Assembly (NCBI RefSeq): GCF_015234355.1
Contig: NZ_JADGMV010000001.1
Coordinates: forward strand, 62,001-126,000
Length of the DNA stretch: 64,000 nucleotides
DNA from: Psychrobacter sp. NG25
GTDB lineage: Bacteria > Pseudomonadota > Gammaproteobacteria > Pseudomonadales > Moraxellaceae
Direction: 5' to 3'
Part shown: one piece after another, positions 10,506 through 20,172 of the stretch
Numbering within the stretch: position 1 is the first letter of the stretch
Layout of the letters: each line of letters begins with the position of its first letter
Notes under the pieces: generated by a model
Told to the model about the DNA's origin: nothing
What the model saw: the letters and a program-made list of their open reading frames with translations, nothing else
The model's database searches: none
Position numbers and translations under genes: made by a program

Positions 10506-11083
10506 GGACTTCCTCCAAAGGATAATTTTAGTGATGCATTAAGCAAAACCGTTTCTCAAGATGCTTCAAATAGACATCTTTTACGAATTTCAAGTGACAA
10601 AGCAAAACCAATTAAGGAGTAGCTTAGCGATTATCGATTCAGTTTACAACTTTTTTCGTTAAGGAGCTACACATTATTACACGATAATGTTGTAACTAAA
10701 ACACAATAGCTTGCTGGAGTTACCTAGAACTAACACGCCTTACGCATTCTATCTTTTGTATGTCAGTTTCCCATAGATAGTAAACCTAATAGCACCTATT
10801 GCCTGAGCATATTTTAATACGGTAAGTAATTTTTCTCTATTATTAAAACCTGTCATTCACTAATTGAAACAAATTTTGACAGTAGACATATATTCTGTAT
10901 ATATTAGGATAGCCAACATTATTCTGTCTATGTTAAATCCCAACCTATTTTTAAGTCTTTATGCGATCAAAATACTGAAGCTATATGCTCTTATAAGGTC
11001 TTTCTAAAATACTTGAACAGCCAATGATAAAAAGCGAGATTGTTTTATTGAAATAAGTTACTCACTATAGGTAATAAGACCTT
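10506..11083. other. Divergent intergenic region, porin / pilin-like gene
   Basis: About 580 bases without a gene. It must hold the porin promoter (minus) and the promoter of the pilin-like gene (plus). One near-consensus plus-strand promoter is recognisable (10876-10905). An inverted-repeat pair (10991-11002 with 11076-11087) is described under findings. No RNA gene, repeat family member or terminator was recognised. Confidence 0.6.
10876..10905 (+). promoter_or_regulatory. Near-consensus sigma-70 promoter
   Basis: A perfect -35 TTGACA (10876-10881), 18-bp spacer, -10 TATATT (10900-10905); an alternative TATATA at 16-bp spacing overlaps. The predicted transcript start near 10912 lies 170-290 bp upstream of the pilin-like start, which implies a long leader or a separate small transcript. 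Confidence 0.55.
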
Positions 11084-11197
11084 ATGACACTGCTATATAG
11101 AATATTATCAAGTTATAGAAAGCTATTTGCGTTTTTATCACTTTTGTTGATATTAATTCAGTATAAGTACGTCCATAAGGGATTTATCTTTTTCGTA

Positions 11198-11803
11198 ATG
11201 CGACTTCACATGTCATTTTCTGACAAATCTACGTTTGATAAAGTCACAACAAAGACAAACATCTTTAAAGATAGACAAGGTTTTACGCTTGTCGAGCTTA
11301 TTTTTACCATCGTTATTTTAGGGATTCTGGTGGCGATTGCCGTGCCATTCATACAAACACAATTAGCACATATGGAAGCCAAGCGTATTAAGAGTCAGTT
11401 AGAAAGCTCGCTGACCCTAGCGAAGGCTGAGAGTTATATTAGAAGGCAGAATGTGATTGTCTGTTTGTCTGATAGTGGAGGTCGCTGTAACCGGGATAGC
11501 GACACAACATTATTGCTCTTTATAGACGAAAATAATAACAAGCATTTTGATAACCAAATAGATTCCCTACTCTCTCAGCAACCCTTAAACCCTAAATACA
11601 GTAAGCTAAGTTTAAGAGTGGGCGCCAGACGCCATTACACTAAATTTTGGGGTGATAGTGGTAAGCCTCGAGGGCACTTTGGTCATATCAAATATTGTCC
11701 AACCGTTGACTATAATAAGACCACATACCTCATATCGTTTAGTCAAACAGGCCATATAAAGCAAAAACTTAATGAAAACCACCCTACCAAATGCGAAAGT
11801 TAG
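11198..11803 (+). CDS. Type IV pilin-like protein, GspH/FimT family
   Basis: Minor pilin/pseudopilin. The prepilin signature is clear: KDRQG|FTLVELIFTIVILGILVAIAVPF, with Gly before the cleavage, Phe+1 and Glu+5, then a hydrophobic N-terminal helix. The rest fits GspH/FimT: AESYIRRQNVIVCLS, a C..C pair (VCLSDSGGRC), an Asp/Asn-rich loop and a C-terminal ...GHIKYCP ...CES with further cysteines. The start is uncertain. The frame is open from an ATG at 11084, but that would place a hydrophobic segment and about 60 residues before the cleavage site; 11198 (MRLHMSF) or 11210 gives a leader of about 25-30 residues. No clear ribosome site at any. It stands alone, away from other pilus genes. Confidence 0.8.
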   Translation: MRLHMSFSDKSTFDKVTTKTNIFKDRQGFTLVELIFTIVILGILVAIAVPFIQTQLAHMEAKRIKSQLESSLTLAKAESYIRRQNVIVCLSDSGGRCNRDSDTTLLLFIDENNNKHFDNQIDSLLSQQPLNPKYSKLSLRVGARRHYTKFWGDSGKPRGHFGHIKYCPTVDYNKTTYLISFSQTGHIKQKLNENHPTKCES

Positions 11804-12043
11804 CCAAACAGGCATACGACGCTTTTTAGTGGTTTTGACGTATAGCTCATCTACAACAATTTGATAGTGAATGATTAAGTTGAATAGGGACTTTTAAAGG
11901 AATAGTATACTATCGGCAACAGAGATATACTTAAAACAAAGGGTAAGTCATTCCCTAATCACAGTTCTAAAACAATATGTGAGATAGCCTGTGTTTTGAG
12001 GGAAACAACTTTTATAGATAATATGACGCAAAGAGCATCTTAA

Positions 12044-12820
12044 CTATTGATAACGTCGCTGCTGCTGCCATAATAAACGACTCTGCAACGGTTGATAATC
12101 GAGCAAGTGATCGATGAGGTGTCGATATAGCTTTGACCAATAACTCAAAGTCGCTTTAGTAATACCCAACTCTGCCATTTTTATCAATTCAGCACCCATG
12201 AATACAGTTTTCATAGTGGTGCTTTCTAAATGTTCAGACTGTGATTCATTCTGTAAGACAGGCATAAACCCCACATCAGGTAAAAAGCGATAAGAACAAT
12301 TCGGTTCGATAATATCTTGGACACTATCGTGGGTCAAAATTAAGCTAAAGCCCAACTCGTTAAATAAGTGAGACTCAAATTGGCGCAGACACAATCGTAA
12401 TTCATCGGTACCTAAAGGCTGTCTAAGCTGATGTAGACTGTCTTGATAATGCTGCCACAATATAGGCATAGGATCTTCAGTAGGTAACAACCGCCACAAT
12501 ATTTCATTTAGGTACAGTGCAGAGTATTGCTGCTGGCCAGTGATATTTCCATAAGGGACTGACTCTAGGGTAGCAGCGATATTACCCTTATCTTCTATAC
12601 TTCTTGAAGTGGTAATTTGTGATGTGATATTGATTTGACTGAACGTCTTTAAGTCACGTTTGCCGGTAGCAAAAAGTTGTAGCGGCATAAATAATGGCGC
12701 GCCTTTTTTCCCAATACCATGTATCACACCATGCTGCTGAGAAAACAAATAGTATAAAGCGCGCTTTTCCTGATAGGGACGCTGATGTAATAAGTAACCA
12801 ACTAGTGCTTCGTTACGCAT
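12044..12820 (-). CDS. recO: DNA repair protein RecO
   Basis: Recombination mediator that works with RecR to load RecA onto SSB-coated single strands. The N-terminal OB-fold start (NEALVGYLLHQRPYQEKRALYYLFSQQHG...GIGKKG) is typical of RecO. The helical C-terminal part follows, without the zinc cysteines found in many Gram-positive RecOs, which is usual in proteobacteria. 258 aa. It is the last gene of the lepA-lepB-DUF4845-rnc-era-recO row, 56 bp after era, with its own strong ribosome site (GAGGT). No terminator with a U-run was seen after it; only an imperfect inverted repeat at 11951-12004. Confidence 0.9.
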   Translation of the reverse strand: MRNEALVGYLLHQRPYQEKRALYYLFSQQHGVIHGIGKKGAPLFMPLQLFATGKRDLKTFSQINITSQITTSRSIEDKGNIAATLESVPYGNITGQQQYSALYLNEILWRLLPTEDPMPILWQHYQDSLHQLRQPLGTDELRLCLRQFESHLFNELGFSLILTHDSVQDIIEPNCSYRFLPDVGFMPVLQNESQSEHLESTTMKTVFMGAELIKMAELGITKATLSYWSKLYRHLIDHLLDYQPLQSRLLWQQQRRYQ

Positions 12821-12876
12821 TTTTTATTACCTCAGCATCTAACACATACAGAAACCTTTATAGTGCTAATGTCTAA

Positions 12877-13989
12877 TTAATATCCCAAACTGGTTAATGC
12901 TCGTTCATCATCAGACCAACCACGCTTCACTTTCACCCATAGTGTGAGCATAATTTTTTTGTCGAAAAGCTGTTCCATATCTTTACGAGCATCCATACCA
13001 ACCTGCTTGATACGTTGTCCTTTGTCGCCAATGACAATCGCTTTTTGACCAGTACGCTCAACATAAATAGTCGCATCGATAAAAGTACAAGCTTTACGTG
13101 GGCGACCTGTTTTTGGATCAGTATGTGCAGGCTCATCTTTAAATGCATCAATCTGTACCGTTAAATCATATGGTACTTCGTCGCCCGAACTACGCATGAT
13201 TTTTTCGCGGATAATCTCACTGGCTAAAAAACGCTCTGATCGATCGGTAATTTGTTCAGTATCATAAATAGGTGCCGCAACTGGTAGATGTGACGCAATC
13301 ACTTCTTCTAAGCGGTCTAGATTCTGATTTTTTAGAGCAGATACAGGAACAATGTCAGCAAAATCAAAACTGGCATTAAAAGTCTCGATAAGTGGCAATA
13401 CACTACCTTTATCTTTTAAGGTATCTGATTTATTAATGACCAATACCACAGTTAAATCAGTCTCACCGAGCTTCTGCAAAGTCAATAAGTCATCGTCACG
13501 CCACTGGTCTGAATCAACAACGAATAGTACCAAATCAACATCTACTAATGCAGATACGGCGGCTTTGTTCATACGCTCATTGATAGCACGCACTTCATTA
13601 CGATGAATACCTGGTGTATCGACGAATACGGCCTGCATCTCGTGATTTGACAGAATGCCATGAATACGATGACGAGTCGTTTGCGGTTTACGCGATGTGA
13701 TAGACAGCTTTTGACCCAACAAATGATTCATTAGTGTCGATTTACCGACATTTGGACGTCCAACAATAGCAACATAACCTGTCTTAAAGTTATCAGCCAT
13801 ACCTTCATGACGACTAGGCGAAAAGAACTCTTCAATTGCCGTATCATTTTCTGATGTAACATCTTCTGAGTGATCGATACCATTATCGGTTATATCAGTA
13901 TTGTCTTGGTTTAAGTTGATGTCTTTTTTTTCAGTCATATTTTCAGCGTTATCTTCATTAGTTAATGGCAAATCAGCATGATTGCTCAT
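12877..13989 (-). CDS. era: GTPase Era
   Basis: Ras-like GTPase that binds the 3' end of 16S rRNA during 30S maturation. G1 GRPNVGKST (about residues 78-86), G3 DTPGIH, G4 NKSD, and a C-terminal KH domain with GxxG (VIGDKGQRIKQVG). At 370 aa it is about 70 residues longer than E. coli Era. The excess is an acidic, Asn/Asp/Glu-rich N-terminal tail (residues 1-60) that looks disordered. The ATG at 13989 has an AGGATC ribosome site. A later start such as MADNFKTGYVAIVGRPN would give the standard length but has less support. Fourth gene after rnc in the operon. Confidence 0.94.
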   Translation of the reverse strand: MSNHADLPLTNEDNAENMTEKKDINLNQDNTDITDNGIDHSEDVTSENDTAIEEFFSPSRHEGMADNFKTGYVAIVGRPNVGKSTLMNHLLGQKLSITSRKPQTTRHRIHGILSNHEMQAVFVDTPGIHRNEVRAINERMNKAAVSALVDVDLVLFVVDSDQWRDDDLLTLQKLGETDLTVVLVINKSDTLKDKGSVLPLIETFNASFDFADIVPVSALKNQNLDRLEEVIASHLPVAAPIYDTEQITDRSERFLASEIIREKIMRSSGDEVPYDLTVQIDAFKDEPAHTDPKTGRPRKACTFIDATIYVERTGQKAIVIGDKGQRIKQVGMDARKDMEQLFDKKIMLTLWVKVKRGWSDDERALTSLGY

Positions 13990-14204
13990 AGAGTGATCCT
14001 GTAAGTTTTATAACCTGTCAAACGGCAGTTAATGGTGAAGTGATTTTATCAGCACTAAAAAAGGGAAACCGTTGTCGGTTGGGAAATATTTGAGGTTTGA
14101 AAGTATGTGACGTTTAAAAGATAGCAAATCAGCAATTTTTAAAACGTCACTTAGTATGAGTTGTTCTTTTAGAGTTAAGTTAGTAGAAAATCTCTAAATA
14201 TGCA

Positions 14205-15002
14205 TTATGTACGCTTTTTAACTGAGCCTGGAAGTTTGTGCAGCTGATTAATCATAAGTTCTGCTGCTTTTTGTTCAGCGATACGGCGGCTCTCACCAGA
14301 TTCAGTAATGTCAGGACAATTATTAATATTAACATGGCAACGTACAACAAAGATCTGATACGGTGCATTACCACGCGTTTCCATTAGTTCATAATGGGGC
14401 AAGTCAAACTGCTTAGATTGAAGCCACTCTTGCAAACGGCTTTTTGCATCTTTCAATGCTTTTCGATCATTGACATTATCAATTAAATCTCCGTACCAAG
14501 AAAGCACGCAATCTCGTGTAATGTCCATATCTTTACTGTCTAAATATATAGCACCTATTAGGGACTCTACCGCATCAGCCAATATAGAAGCACGATTACG
14601 ACCACCGCCCTTCCTCTCGCCCACTCCTAGTATGAGATGATTAGAGAGCTCTAAGTTTTGCGCAATGATGACCAGTGACTCTTGGCGTACCAACGTTGCA
14701 CGCATACGAGTTAATCGACCTTCATTTTGGCTAGGATAGCGATGATACAAAGCCTCACCGACAATCATACCTAACAAGGCATCGCCTAAAAACTCTAAAC
14801 GCTCATAGTTTTTCTTGCTATCAAATGAGCGATGCGTCAATGCAAGTTTCGGAAGGCTCAAGTCGTTGAACACATAGCCCAACTTACGCGTTAATACCGC
14901 TAGCCGCTGAATAAATTCAGAGCTAACAACAAGCGTGTCGACAGACGTGCTATTTTGTTGAGGAGTAGGAACCGCTTGGGAATGCTGCGAAGTTGGTTTC
15001 AT
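14205..15002 (-). CDS. rnc: Ribonuclease III
   Basis: Double-strand-specific endoribonuclease for rRNA precursor and mRNA processing. The catalytic signature YERLEFLGDALLGMIVGE is intact, with the acidic metal ligands, plus DAVESLIGAIYLD further on. A C-terminal double-stranded RNA-binding domain follows (LQEWLQSKQF...RGNAPYQIFVV...AEQKAAELMI). 265 aa against a usual 225; the excess is a Ser/Gln/Thr-rich N-terminal tail of about 30 residues. A 215-bp gap separates it from era downstream, so era may have an extra promoter. Confidence 0.95.
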   Translation of the reverse strand: MKPTSQHSQAVPTPQQNSTSVDTLVVSSEFIQRLAVLTRKLGYVFNDLSLPKLALTHRSFDSKKNYERLEFLGDALLGMIVGEALYHRYPSQNEGRLTRMRATLVRQESLVIIAQNLELSNHLILGVGERKGGGRNRASILADAVESLIGAIYLDSKDMDITRDCVLSWYGDLIDNVNDRKALKDAKSRLQEWLQSKQFDLPHYELMETRGNAPYQIFVVRCHVNINNCPDITESGESRRIAEQKAAELMINQLHKLPGSVKKRT

Positions 15003-15103
15003 GCGTGGCTTGTGGTTATCCCTTCTGTTTTACGGATTTAGTCATAATATTTATCGACTAAGGTTATAAGGAAAGTTTCAGAGGATATTAACACCTCTTT
15101 CAA

Positions 15104-15496
15104 TTACTCTGCTGCTGCCATCTCAATATCACCTTCAAAACGATTGACGATATCAATATTGCTAAAGAAATTATTGGTTATTGCATATTGCTTGTAGATG
15201 GCTAACTGACCAGTTTTCTTATCAGTAAAAGTAAAAACCTCTTCTGCTGTAGTGTTATAGTCAGCATTAATAGATAACTGTCTATTAACGCGTTCAACAA
15301 ACTGTTTAGCAGTTTCATTGTTATTATTTGACTCTAGGAGCTGTGCGCTTAAGGTTTTGGTCAATTGATAATCACCAATCTGAGCTGGCACGATAGCAAC
15401 GGTCAATTTAGCAGCAATGCCTAACACCATAATGATGAACACGATGCTTGTCACACTAGCGCCTCGCTGCGCGGCCAATCCAGATAATTGCTGCAT
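15104..15496 (-). CDS. DUF4845 family membrane-anchored protein
   Basis: 130 aa with an N-terminal prepilin-like/transmembrane segment (GASVTSIVFIIMVLGIAAKLTVAIVPAQIGDY) followed by a small soluble domain. DUF4845 proteins occupy this position, between lepB and rnc, across pseudomonads and Moraxellaceae. Their function is unknown to me; the hydrophobic N-terminus suggests a periplasm-facing protein. Strong ribosome site AGAGGAA. Assignment rests on position plus the overall look of the sequence. Confidence 0.8.
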   Translation of the reverse strand: MQQLSGLAAQRGASVTSIVFIIMVLGIAAKLTVAIVPAQIGDYQLTKTLSAQLLESNNNNETAKQFVERVNRQLSINADYNTTAEEVFTFTDKKTGQLAIYKQYAITNNFFSNIDIVNRFEGDIEMAAAE

Positions 15497-15626
15497 TATT
15501 GTATTCCTCTAACGATAAGTTGCTATTATAGTGAATACCTAAACATTAGGTATCTGTTTATTAGATAGCAACAATATTAGCACAAAACTATTATCGAAAA
15601 ATCAACCAATAGAGATTCTTACCATC

Positions 15627-16529
15627 CTAATTAATAGCACCATTGCGTTGGAAAGTTGGTAAGTTAAGTCCTGGTGGCTTATGCATCCAAATATAAACTG
15701 CTTTGCCCGCTAAGTTCTCATCAGGTACAAATCCCCAAAACCGACCATCCGCACTACGGTCACGGTTATCACCCATTACAAAATAATGACCTTCTGGCAC
15801 ATTGATACGCCATTCCGTCCCTTCTGAGCTAACCACTTCTGGTGACTGCTGCTGTAGAAATGGTGCGTACTGAGCACTGTTCATACCAGTCAAGTAGCGA
15901 ACAAGATGCTTGTTCTTACCTGGCGTCTCTTCAAAGTACTGCGCCTCACCTTCTTCTTGCTGACCCATTGCAGCTGCACTTTCTTCGGTCAGTTCTTGTC
16001 CTGGAGCAATTTGTCCTGGCAGATAAAGCTGTGAAGTCAATTCAGCACTTGCCGAAAAATCTACTGGCTGAGTGTCAATGGGAACATCGTTAATCGCAAG
16101 TATCCCTTGATTGTAGCTGACAGTATCACCAGGCAACCCAATTACACGCTTAATATAATAAATACTAGGATTTTCAGGGTAACGAAATACAGCGACATCA
16201 CCATGCTCAGGCGAGCCTGTATCTAATATTTTATTATAAGTTAGCGGTAGTCTCACACCATAAGAATACTTGTTTACAGCAATAAAGTCGCCCGTATATA
16301 ACGTCGGTACCATAGAAGATGATGGAATATTAAAAGGCTCAATCAAAAATGAGCGCACAATTAACACCACTGCTAATACGGGGAAAAAATCATAAGCCCA
16401 GCGTACTAGCAAACCTTCTTGACCACGCCCACGAGTTTTGCGTTGTTTGAGTGCCAATTTGTCTAATAGCCAAACTATACCCAAGACTACGGTTAACGGC
16501 ACTAAAATTAAATTGAAATCAAAATCCAT
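15627..16529 (-). CDS. lepB: Signal peptidase I
   Basis: Inner-membrane serine protease that removes Sec/Tat signal peptides. Two N-terminal transmembrane segments (LILVPLTVVLGIVWLLDKLAL; YDFFPVLAVVLIVRSFLI). The nucleophile Ser is in IPSSSMVPTL and the general-base Lys in YYIKRVIGLPGD. The box E motif GDNRDRSADGRFWGFVP is complete. 300 aa. It follows lepA (gap 101 bp), as in most proteobacteria. Confidence 0.96.
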   Translation of the reverse strand: MDFDFNLILVPLTVVLGIVWLLDKLALKQRKTRGRGQEGLLVRWAYDFFPVLAVVLIVRSFLIEPFNIPSSSMVPTLYTGDFIAVNKYSYGVRLPLTYNKILDTGSPEHGDVAVFRYPENPSIYYIKRVIGLPGDTVSYNQGILAINDVPIDTQPVDFSASAELTSQLYLPGQIAPGQELTEESAAAMGQQEEGEAQYFEETPGKNKHLVRYLTGMNSAQYAPFLQQQSPEVVSSEGTEWRINVPEGHYFVMGDNRDRSADGRFWGFVPDENLAGKAVYIWMHKPPGLNLPTFQRNGAIN

Positions 16530-16630
16530 ACTAGTTTGCCTATTAACGAGCTGCTGCTTTAACGGTTGCTATTTATCAGTTAATTGTAATAATCACTGTA
16601 AGTTTTATACTAACAATGAATATTCAATAC

Positions 16631-18427
16631 TTACTCTACTTGCAATACAGCCAAGAAAGCTTCTTGTGGAATTTCCACATTACCCACTTGCTTCATGCGT
16701 TTTTTACCAGCTTTCTGTTTAGATAGTAGCTTTTTCTTACGCGAAACATCGCCACCATAACACTTAGCTAGTACGTCTTTACGCATGGCTTTCACCGTGC
16801 TACGACCGATGATCTGACTACCAATAGCCGCTTGAATGGCCACATCAAACATCTGACGTGGAATCAGCTCTTTCATCTTAGTAACCAATGCGTTACCACG
16901 ATAACGTGACTGAGTTTCGTGAACAATCATCGCTAAGGCATCGACTTTATCACCGTTAATCAACACGTCCACTCTGACCAGTTTGTCGACTTGATAACGC
17001 TCAAAGTTATAATCAAGCGAGGCAAAACCACGTGAAACCGACTTTAGGCGATCAAAGAAATCCATGACCACTTCGCCCATTGGAATGTCAAATATCAGCT
17101 GTACCTGTCGACCCATAAAACGCATATCAACCTGAACGCCACGACGCTCAATACACAAAGTCATCACATTACCCAAGTACTCTTGCGGCACTAAGATCTG
17201 ACAGCGAGCAATTGGCTCACGAAACTCTTCAATGTTATTTGGCTCAGGCAAATGTGAGGGGTTATCTACATAGATAACATCACCGTTCTTTTTCTCAATT
17301 TCGTAGATTACTGAAGGCGCGGTAGTGATCAAATCCAAGTCGTATTCACGCTCTAAACGCTCTTGGATAATCTCCATGTGTAGCATACCCAAGAAGCCAC
17401 AGCGGAAACCAAAACCAAGCGCATCTGAAGTATCTGGCTCAAAAAATAGCGATGCATCATTAATTTGCAGTTTTTGTAAGGCTTCACGGAATTTTTCGAA
17501 GTCTGTAGACTCCACTGGGAACATACCAGCATAGACTTGCGGGGTTACTTGCTTGAAACCCGGAATACGATCGACATCAGGCGTTTTAGCGTGGGTAATC
17601 GTATCACCAACAGGCGCGCCGGCAATGTCTTTAATACCAGCAATAATGAAACCAACTTCACCCGCTTCGAGAATACCCGTATCTACAGGCTTTGGCGTAA
17701 ACACACCAATAGAACCCACTAAATGCGCCTCTTGAGTTGATTTAATATAGAGCTTATCACCTTTGCGTATGGTTCCTTCGCGCACACGAACCAATGACAC
17801 CACACCCAAATAGTTATCAAACCACGAATCAATGATTAAGGCTTGTAGCGGAGCTTCACGATCACCAGTCGGTGCTGGAATAAACGCAACCAATGCTTCG
17901 AGCAGCTTATCGACGCCTAAACCTGACTTGGCTGATACACGCGGTGCATCAACCGCATCAATACCAATGATGTCTTCAATCTCTTGAATAACGCGTTCAG
18001 GCTCAACTTGTGGCAAATCAATTTTATTCAGTACAGCCATGACTTCTAGGCCTTGATCAACTGCCGTATAGCAGTTGGCTACTGACTGCGCTTCTACGCC
18101 TTGAGCGGCATCAACGACCAAAAGAGCACCTTCACAAGCCGCTAATGAGCGCGATACCTCATAAGAAAAGTCGACGTGTCCTGGTGTATCAATAAAGTTA
18201 AGCTGATAACGCTCTCCATTAGGATGATCGTAGAACAACGTTACCGATTGCGCCTTAATAGTGATACCGCGCTCACGCTCAATATCCATGGAGTCAAGTA
18301 CTTGCGCCTGCATCTCGCGATCTTGCAAGGCACCGCACATCTGAATAAAACGATCAGCAAGTGTCGACTTGCCATGATCAATGTGGGCAATGATTGAAAA
18401 GTTACGAATATTGGCTAATGCAGTCAC
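16631..18427 (-). CDS. lepA: Elongation factor 4 (LepA)
   Basis: Translational GTPase related to EF-G, with a reported role in initiation/30S biogenesis and back-translocation. P-loop [25 protein letters not shown], then EF-G-like domains and the LepA-specific C-terminal domain ending in [20 protein letters not shown] and the characteristic PQEAFLAVL. 598 aa, the standard length. The start codon is GTG at 18427: the next residues [18 protein letters not shown] align with the family start, so no later Met is possible. First gene of the row; its promoter must lie in 18428-18783. Confidence 0.96.
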   Translation of the reverse strand: MTALANIRNFSIIAHIDHGKSTLADRFIQMCGALQDREMQAQVLDSMDIERERGITIKAQSVTLFYDHPNGERYQLNFIDTPGHVDFSYEVSRSLAACEGALLVVDAAQGVEAQSVANCYTAVDQGLEVMAVLNKIDLPQVEPERVIQEIEDIIGIDAVDAPRVSAKSGLGVDKLLEALVAFIPAPTGDREAPLQALIIDSWFDNYLGVVSLVRVREGTIRKGDKLYIKSTQEAHLVGSIGVFTPKPVDTGILEAGEVGFIIAGIKDIAGAPVGDTITHAKTPDVDRIPGFKQVTPQVYAGMFPVESTDFEKFREALQKLQINDASLFFEPDTSDALGFGFRCGFLGMLHMEIIQERLEREYDLDLITTAPSVIYEIEKKNGDVIYVDNPSHLPEPNNIEEFREPIARCQILVPQEYLGNVMTLCIERRGVQVDMRFMGRQVQLIFDIPMGEVVMDFFDRLKSVSRGFASLDYNFERYQVDKLVRVDVLINGDKVDALAMIVHETQSRYRGNALVTKMKELIPRQMFDVAIQAAIGSQIIGRSTVKAMRKDVLAKCYGGDVSRKKKLLSKQKAGKKRMKQVGNVEIPQEAFLAVLQVE

Positions 18428-18783
18428 AAAGCGCCTACTAGATTAAGGGTGATAGAATAATGAAACTAAAAGAATAAATACTGTTGAACGCAAGCGATAT
18501 CATAATTGCGTATTGCTGAAAATAGCTTAAATCAGCTCATACACTAAAACTGCTATCTCAAATCAATAGCCAAATAGGCTATTACTTACGTGCAGATGTA
18601 AAAGAGTATTCTAGCAGTTTTCCACTACAAAGTAAGGCGATTTTGTGAGTAGAGAGATGATTTACAAGTGAAGTTACGAGCTGATAACCATACAGAGAGA
18701 AAGTATGGTACTTATTAGGACTATATTGTCTTCTGTGGTGATAACAATCTACCAAACGACTCGCAATCAATCGAAAGTAAAGG
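18428..18783. other. Intergenic region kpsS / lepA
   Basis: About 355 bases. It should contain the lepA promoter and the 3' end of the kps transcript. A 7-bp hairpin (AATAGCC/GGCTATT, about 18565-18583) has no U-run. No convincing gene, repeat copy or terminator is visible; a 62-codon open frame (18582-18770, minus) has no ribosome site and looks accidental. Confidence 0.55.
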
Positions 18784-20028
18784 CTATTGAGATATATTGG
18801 ATTTAGGGTGGCTCTTCTCTACAGGTTGAATTTCCGCTTGGCCCAAATATTTATACATCCATGGTGATTTACCATAAAAAGCACCGTTTATCTGAGTTTG
18901 TTCTATCAAATATTCACGAAATCTTAGATAAAATTCGTTGTCCGGGCTTTTAGGCCGTTGCCAAAAATCGCTAAGTGGTTTTTGATCAGTCAGCTTAGGC
19001 GTATTATAAATCGCACGTCCCATGATCTTGGTTGGTTTTTTATGATATACCGACTGCAAACCCGTAGTACTGTTGATAGTCAACATACCAATACTATGTT
19101 TCATCAAAGTTGGTAAGTGCATATCACAACCATAAAAAACACGGTCAGCTACTTGATAACGCACTGCCAAGCTAGATACTAACTCACGATAGTCTCGATG
19201 ACCACGATCTAACGGATGATGTTTAAGTACCAGCAACTGCTGCTTATCAGCATAAGTTGAAAAACTTGCAATAGACTCATCAATGAACTGTACCACATCT
19301 CGATAATCACTATGATGCGTAATCTGTGAGTCATTATGCACTTGCAAACTAATCAAAAAGTAATTATTGCTTTCATTCTTAGTCAATCTATGTTGCAGTT
19401 TTTTATCAGGTACGTAATCTCGCAACTTACGCCATGGTGCTCTCAGCCAAGCAATCGCTTCTTGCCATGCTGTCATGCCACGGTAGTGCGAATAGTGTGG
19501 ATAGCGGCTTTTGTACATCCAAGCAATAATATAATAAACAATAGCAGCGATACTCAGCCGATAAAAACGATTGTGTGTGTATAACGGCTGATCATTGGCC
19601 TTTTTTAGTGCTTTGATATCTTCTATATTTAAGCGTGAATAGCCATTGATTCCATGTTCTTGCAAGGTGATATAGTCAGGACGCAGATACCCTTCTTCAA
19701 ATACGAAAAATGAGGTCTCTAACTGCTCACTGATACAGGCAGCCTGCGTATGATGTGGGCGACAATCACCAAAACACACAATCGCATCAATAGCATTTTC
19801 TTTAATGAATTGCTGCAACCAAGAAGAGAAATGCGCTAATGTTCCAGTGTATTCATGGGTATTATCATGATGATAGAAGAAAGCATCACCTGCGTTAAAA
19901 TTGATTTTGCTAACTTTAATGCCTTGGGTTTGCAAAAATGTTGAAAAGCGATTGAAAAATCCGCCCATTTTTCCTTGTAACAGCAATACATGTCGATGAG
20001 TAAGCAAGTGAGACATCGAAGCTGCCAT
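18784..20028 (-). CDS. kpsS: Capsule polysaccharide Kdo-linker transferase KpsS
   Basis: KpsS/LipB family cytoplasmic enzyme that adds the first beta-Kdo to lysophosphatidylglycerol, starting the linker that anchors group 2/3 capsules before export. The sequence has HVLLLQGKMGGFFNRF near the start, the FGDCRPHH segment, FEEGYLRPDYITLQEHGIN (very characteristic of the capsule synthesis/LipB family) and LKHHPLDRGHRDY. 414 aa, close to E. coli KpsS (about 390). Last gene of the kpsMTEDCS row, 144 bp after kpsC. No good ribosome site for either Met1 or Met5. Confidence 0.9.
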   Translation of the reverse strand: MAASMSHLLTHRHVLLLQGKMGGFFNRFSTFLQTQGIKVSKINFNAGDAFFYHHDNTHEYTGTLAHFSSWLQQFIKENAIDAIVCFGDCRPHHTQAACISEQLETSFFVFEEGYLRPDYITLQEHGINGYSRLNIEDIKALKKANDQPLYTHNRFYRLSIAAIVYYIIAWMYKSRYPHYSHYRGMTAWQEAIAWLRAPWRKLRDYVPDKKLQHRLTKNESNNYFLISLQVHNDSQITHHSDYRDVVQFIDESIASFSTYADKQQLLVLKHHPLDRGHRDYRELVSSLAVRYQVADRVFYGCDMHLPTLMKHSIGMLTINSTTGLQSVYHKKPTKIMGRAIYNTPKLTDQKPLSDFWQRPKSPDNEFYLRFREYLIEQTQINGAFYGKSPWMYKYLGQAEIQPVEKSHPKSNISQ

Positions 20029-20172
20029 AGTATTGGGCTACCATTAAGTGAAAGAGTAAGAAACAAAACGAGAGTGATCGTTAAACTGTATGAAAGCACG
20101 TGGGCAATAAGAGATTATACCGAAAAACGATCTGCTTGTCGCAGCGGAATTATGCCACGATGCCAAAGCCAA

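Noticed and set aside
11951..12004. Inverted repeat TTCCCT..CACAG / CTGTG..AGGGAA between the pilin and recO genes.
   Set aside because: Large unpaired middle and no U-tract, so a terminator or regulator site could not be supported.
18582..18770. A 62-codon open frame (minus) between lepA and kpsS.
   Set aside because: No ribosome site, no recognisable domain, ordinary for AT-rich intergenic DNA.
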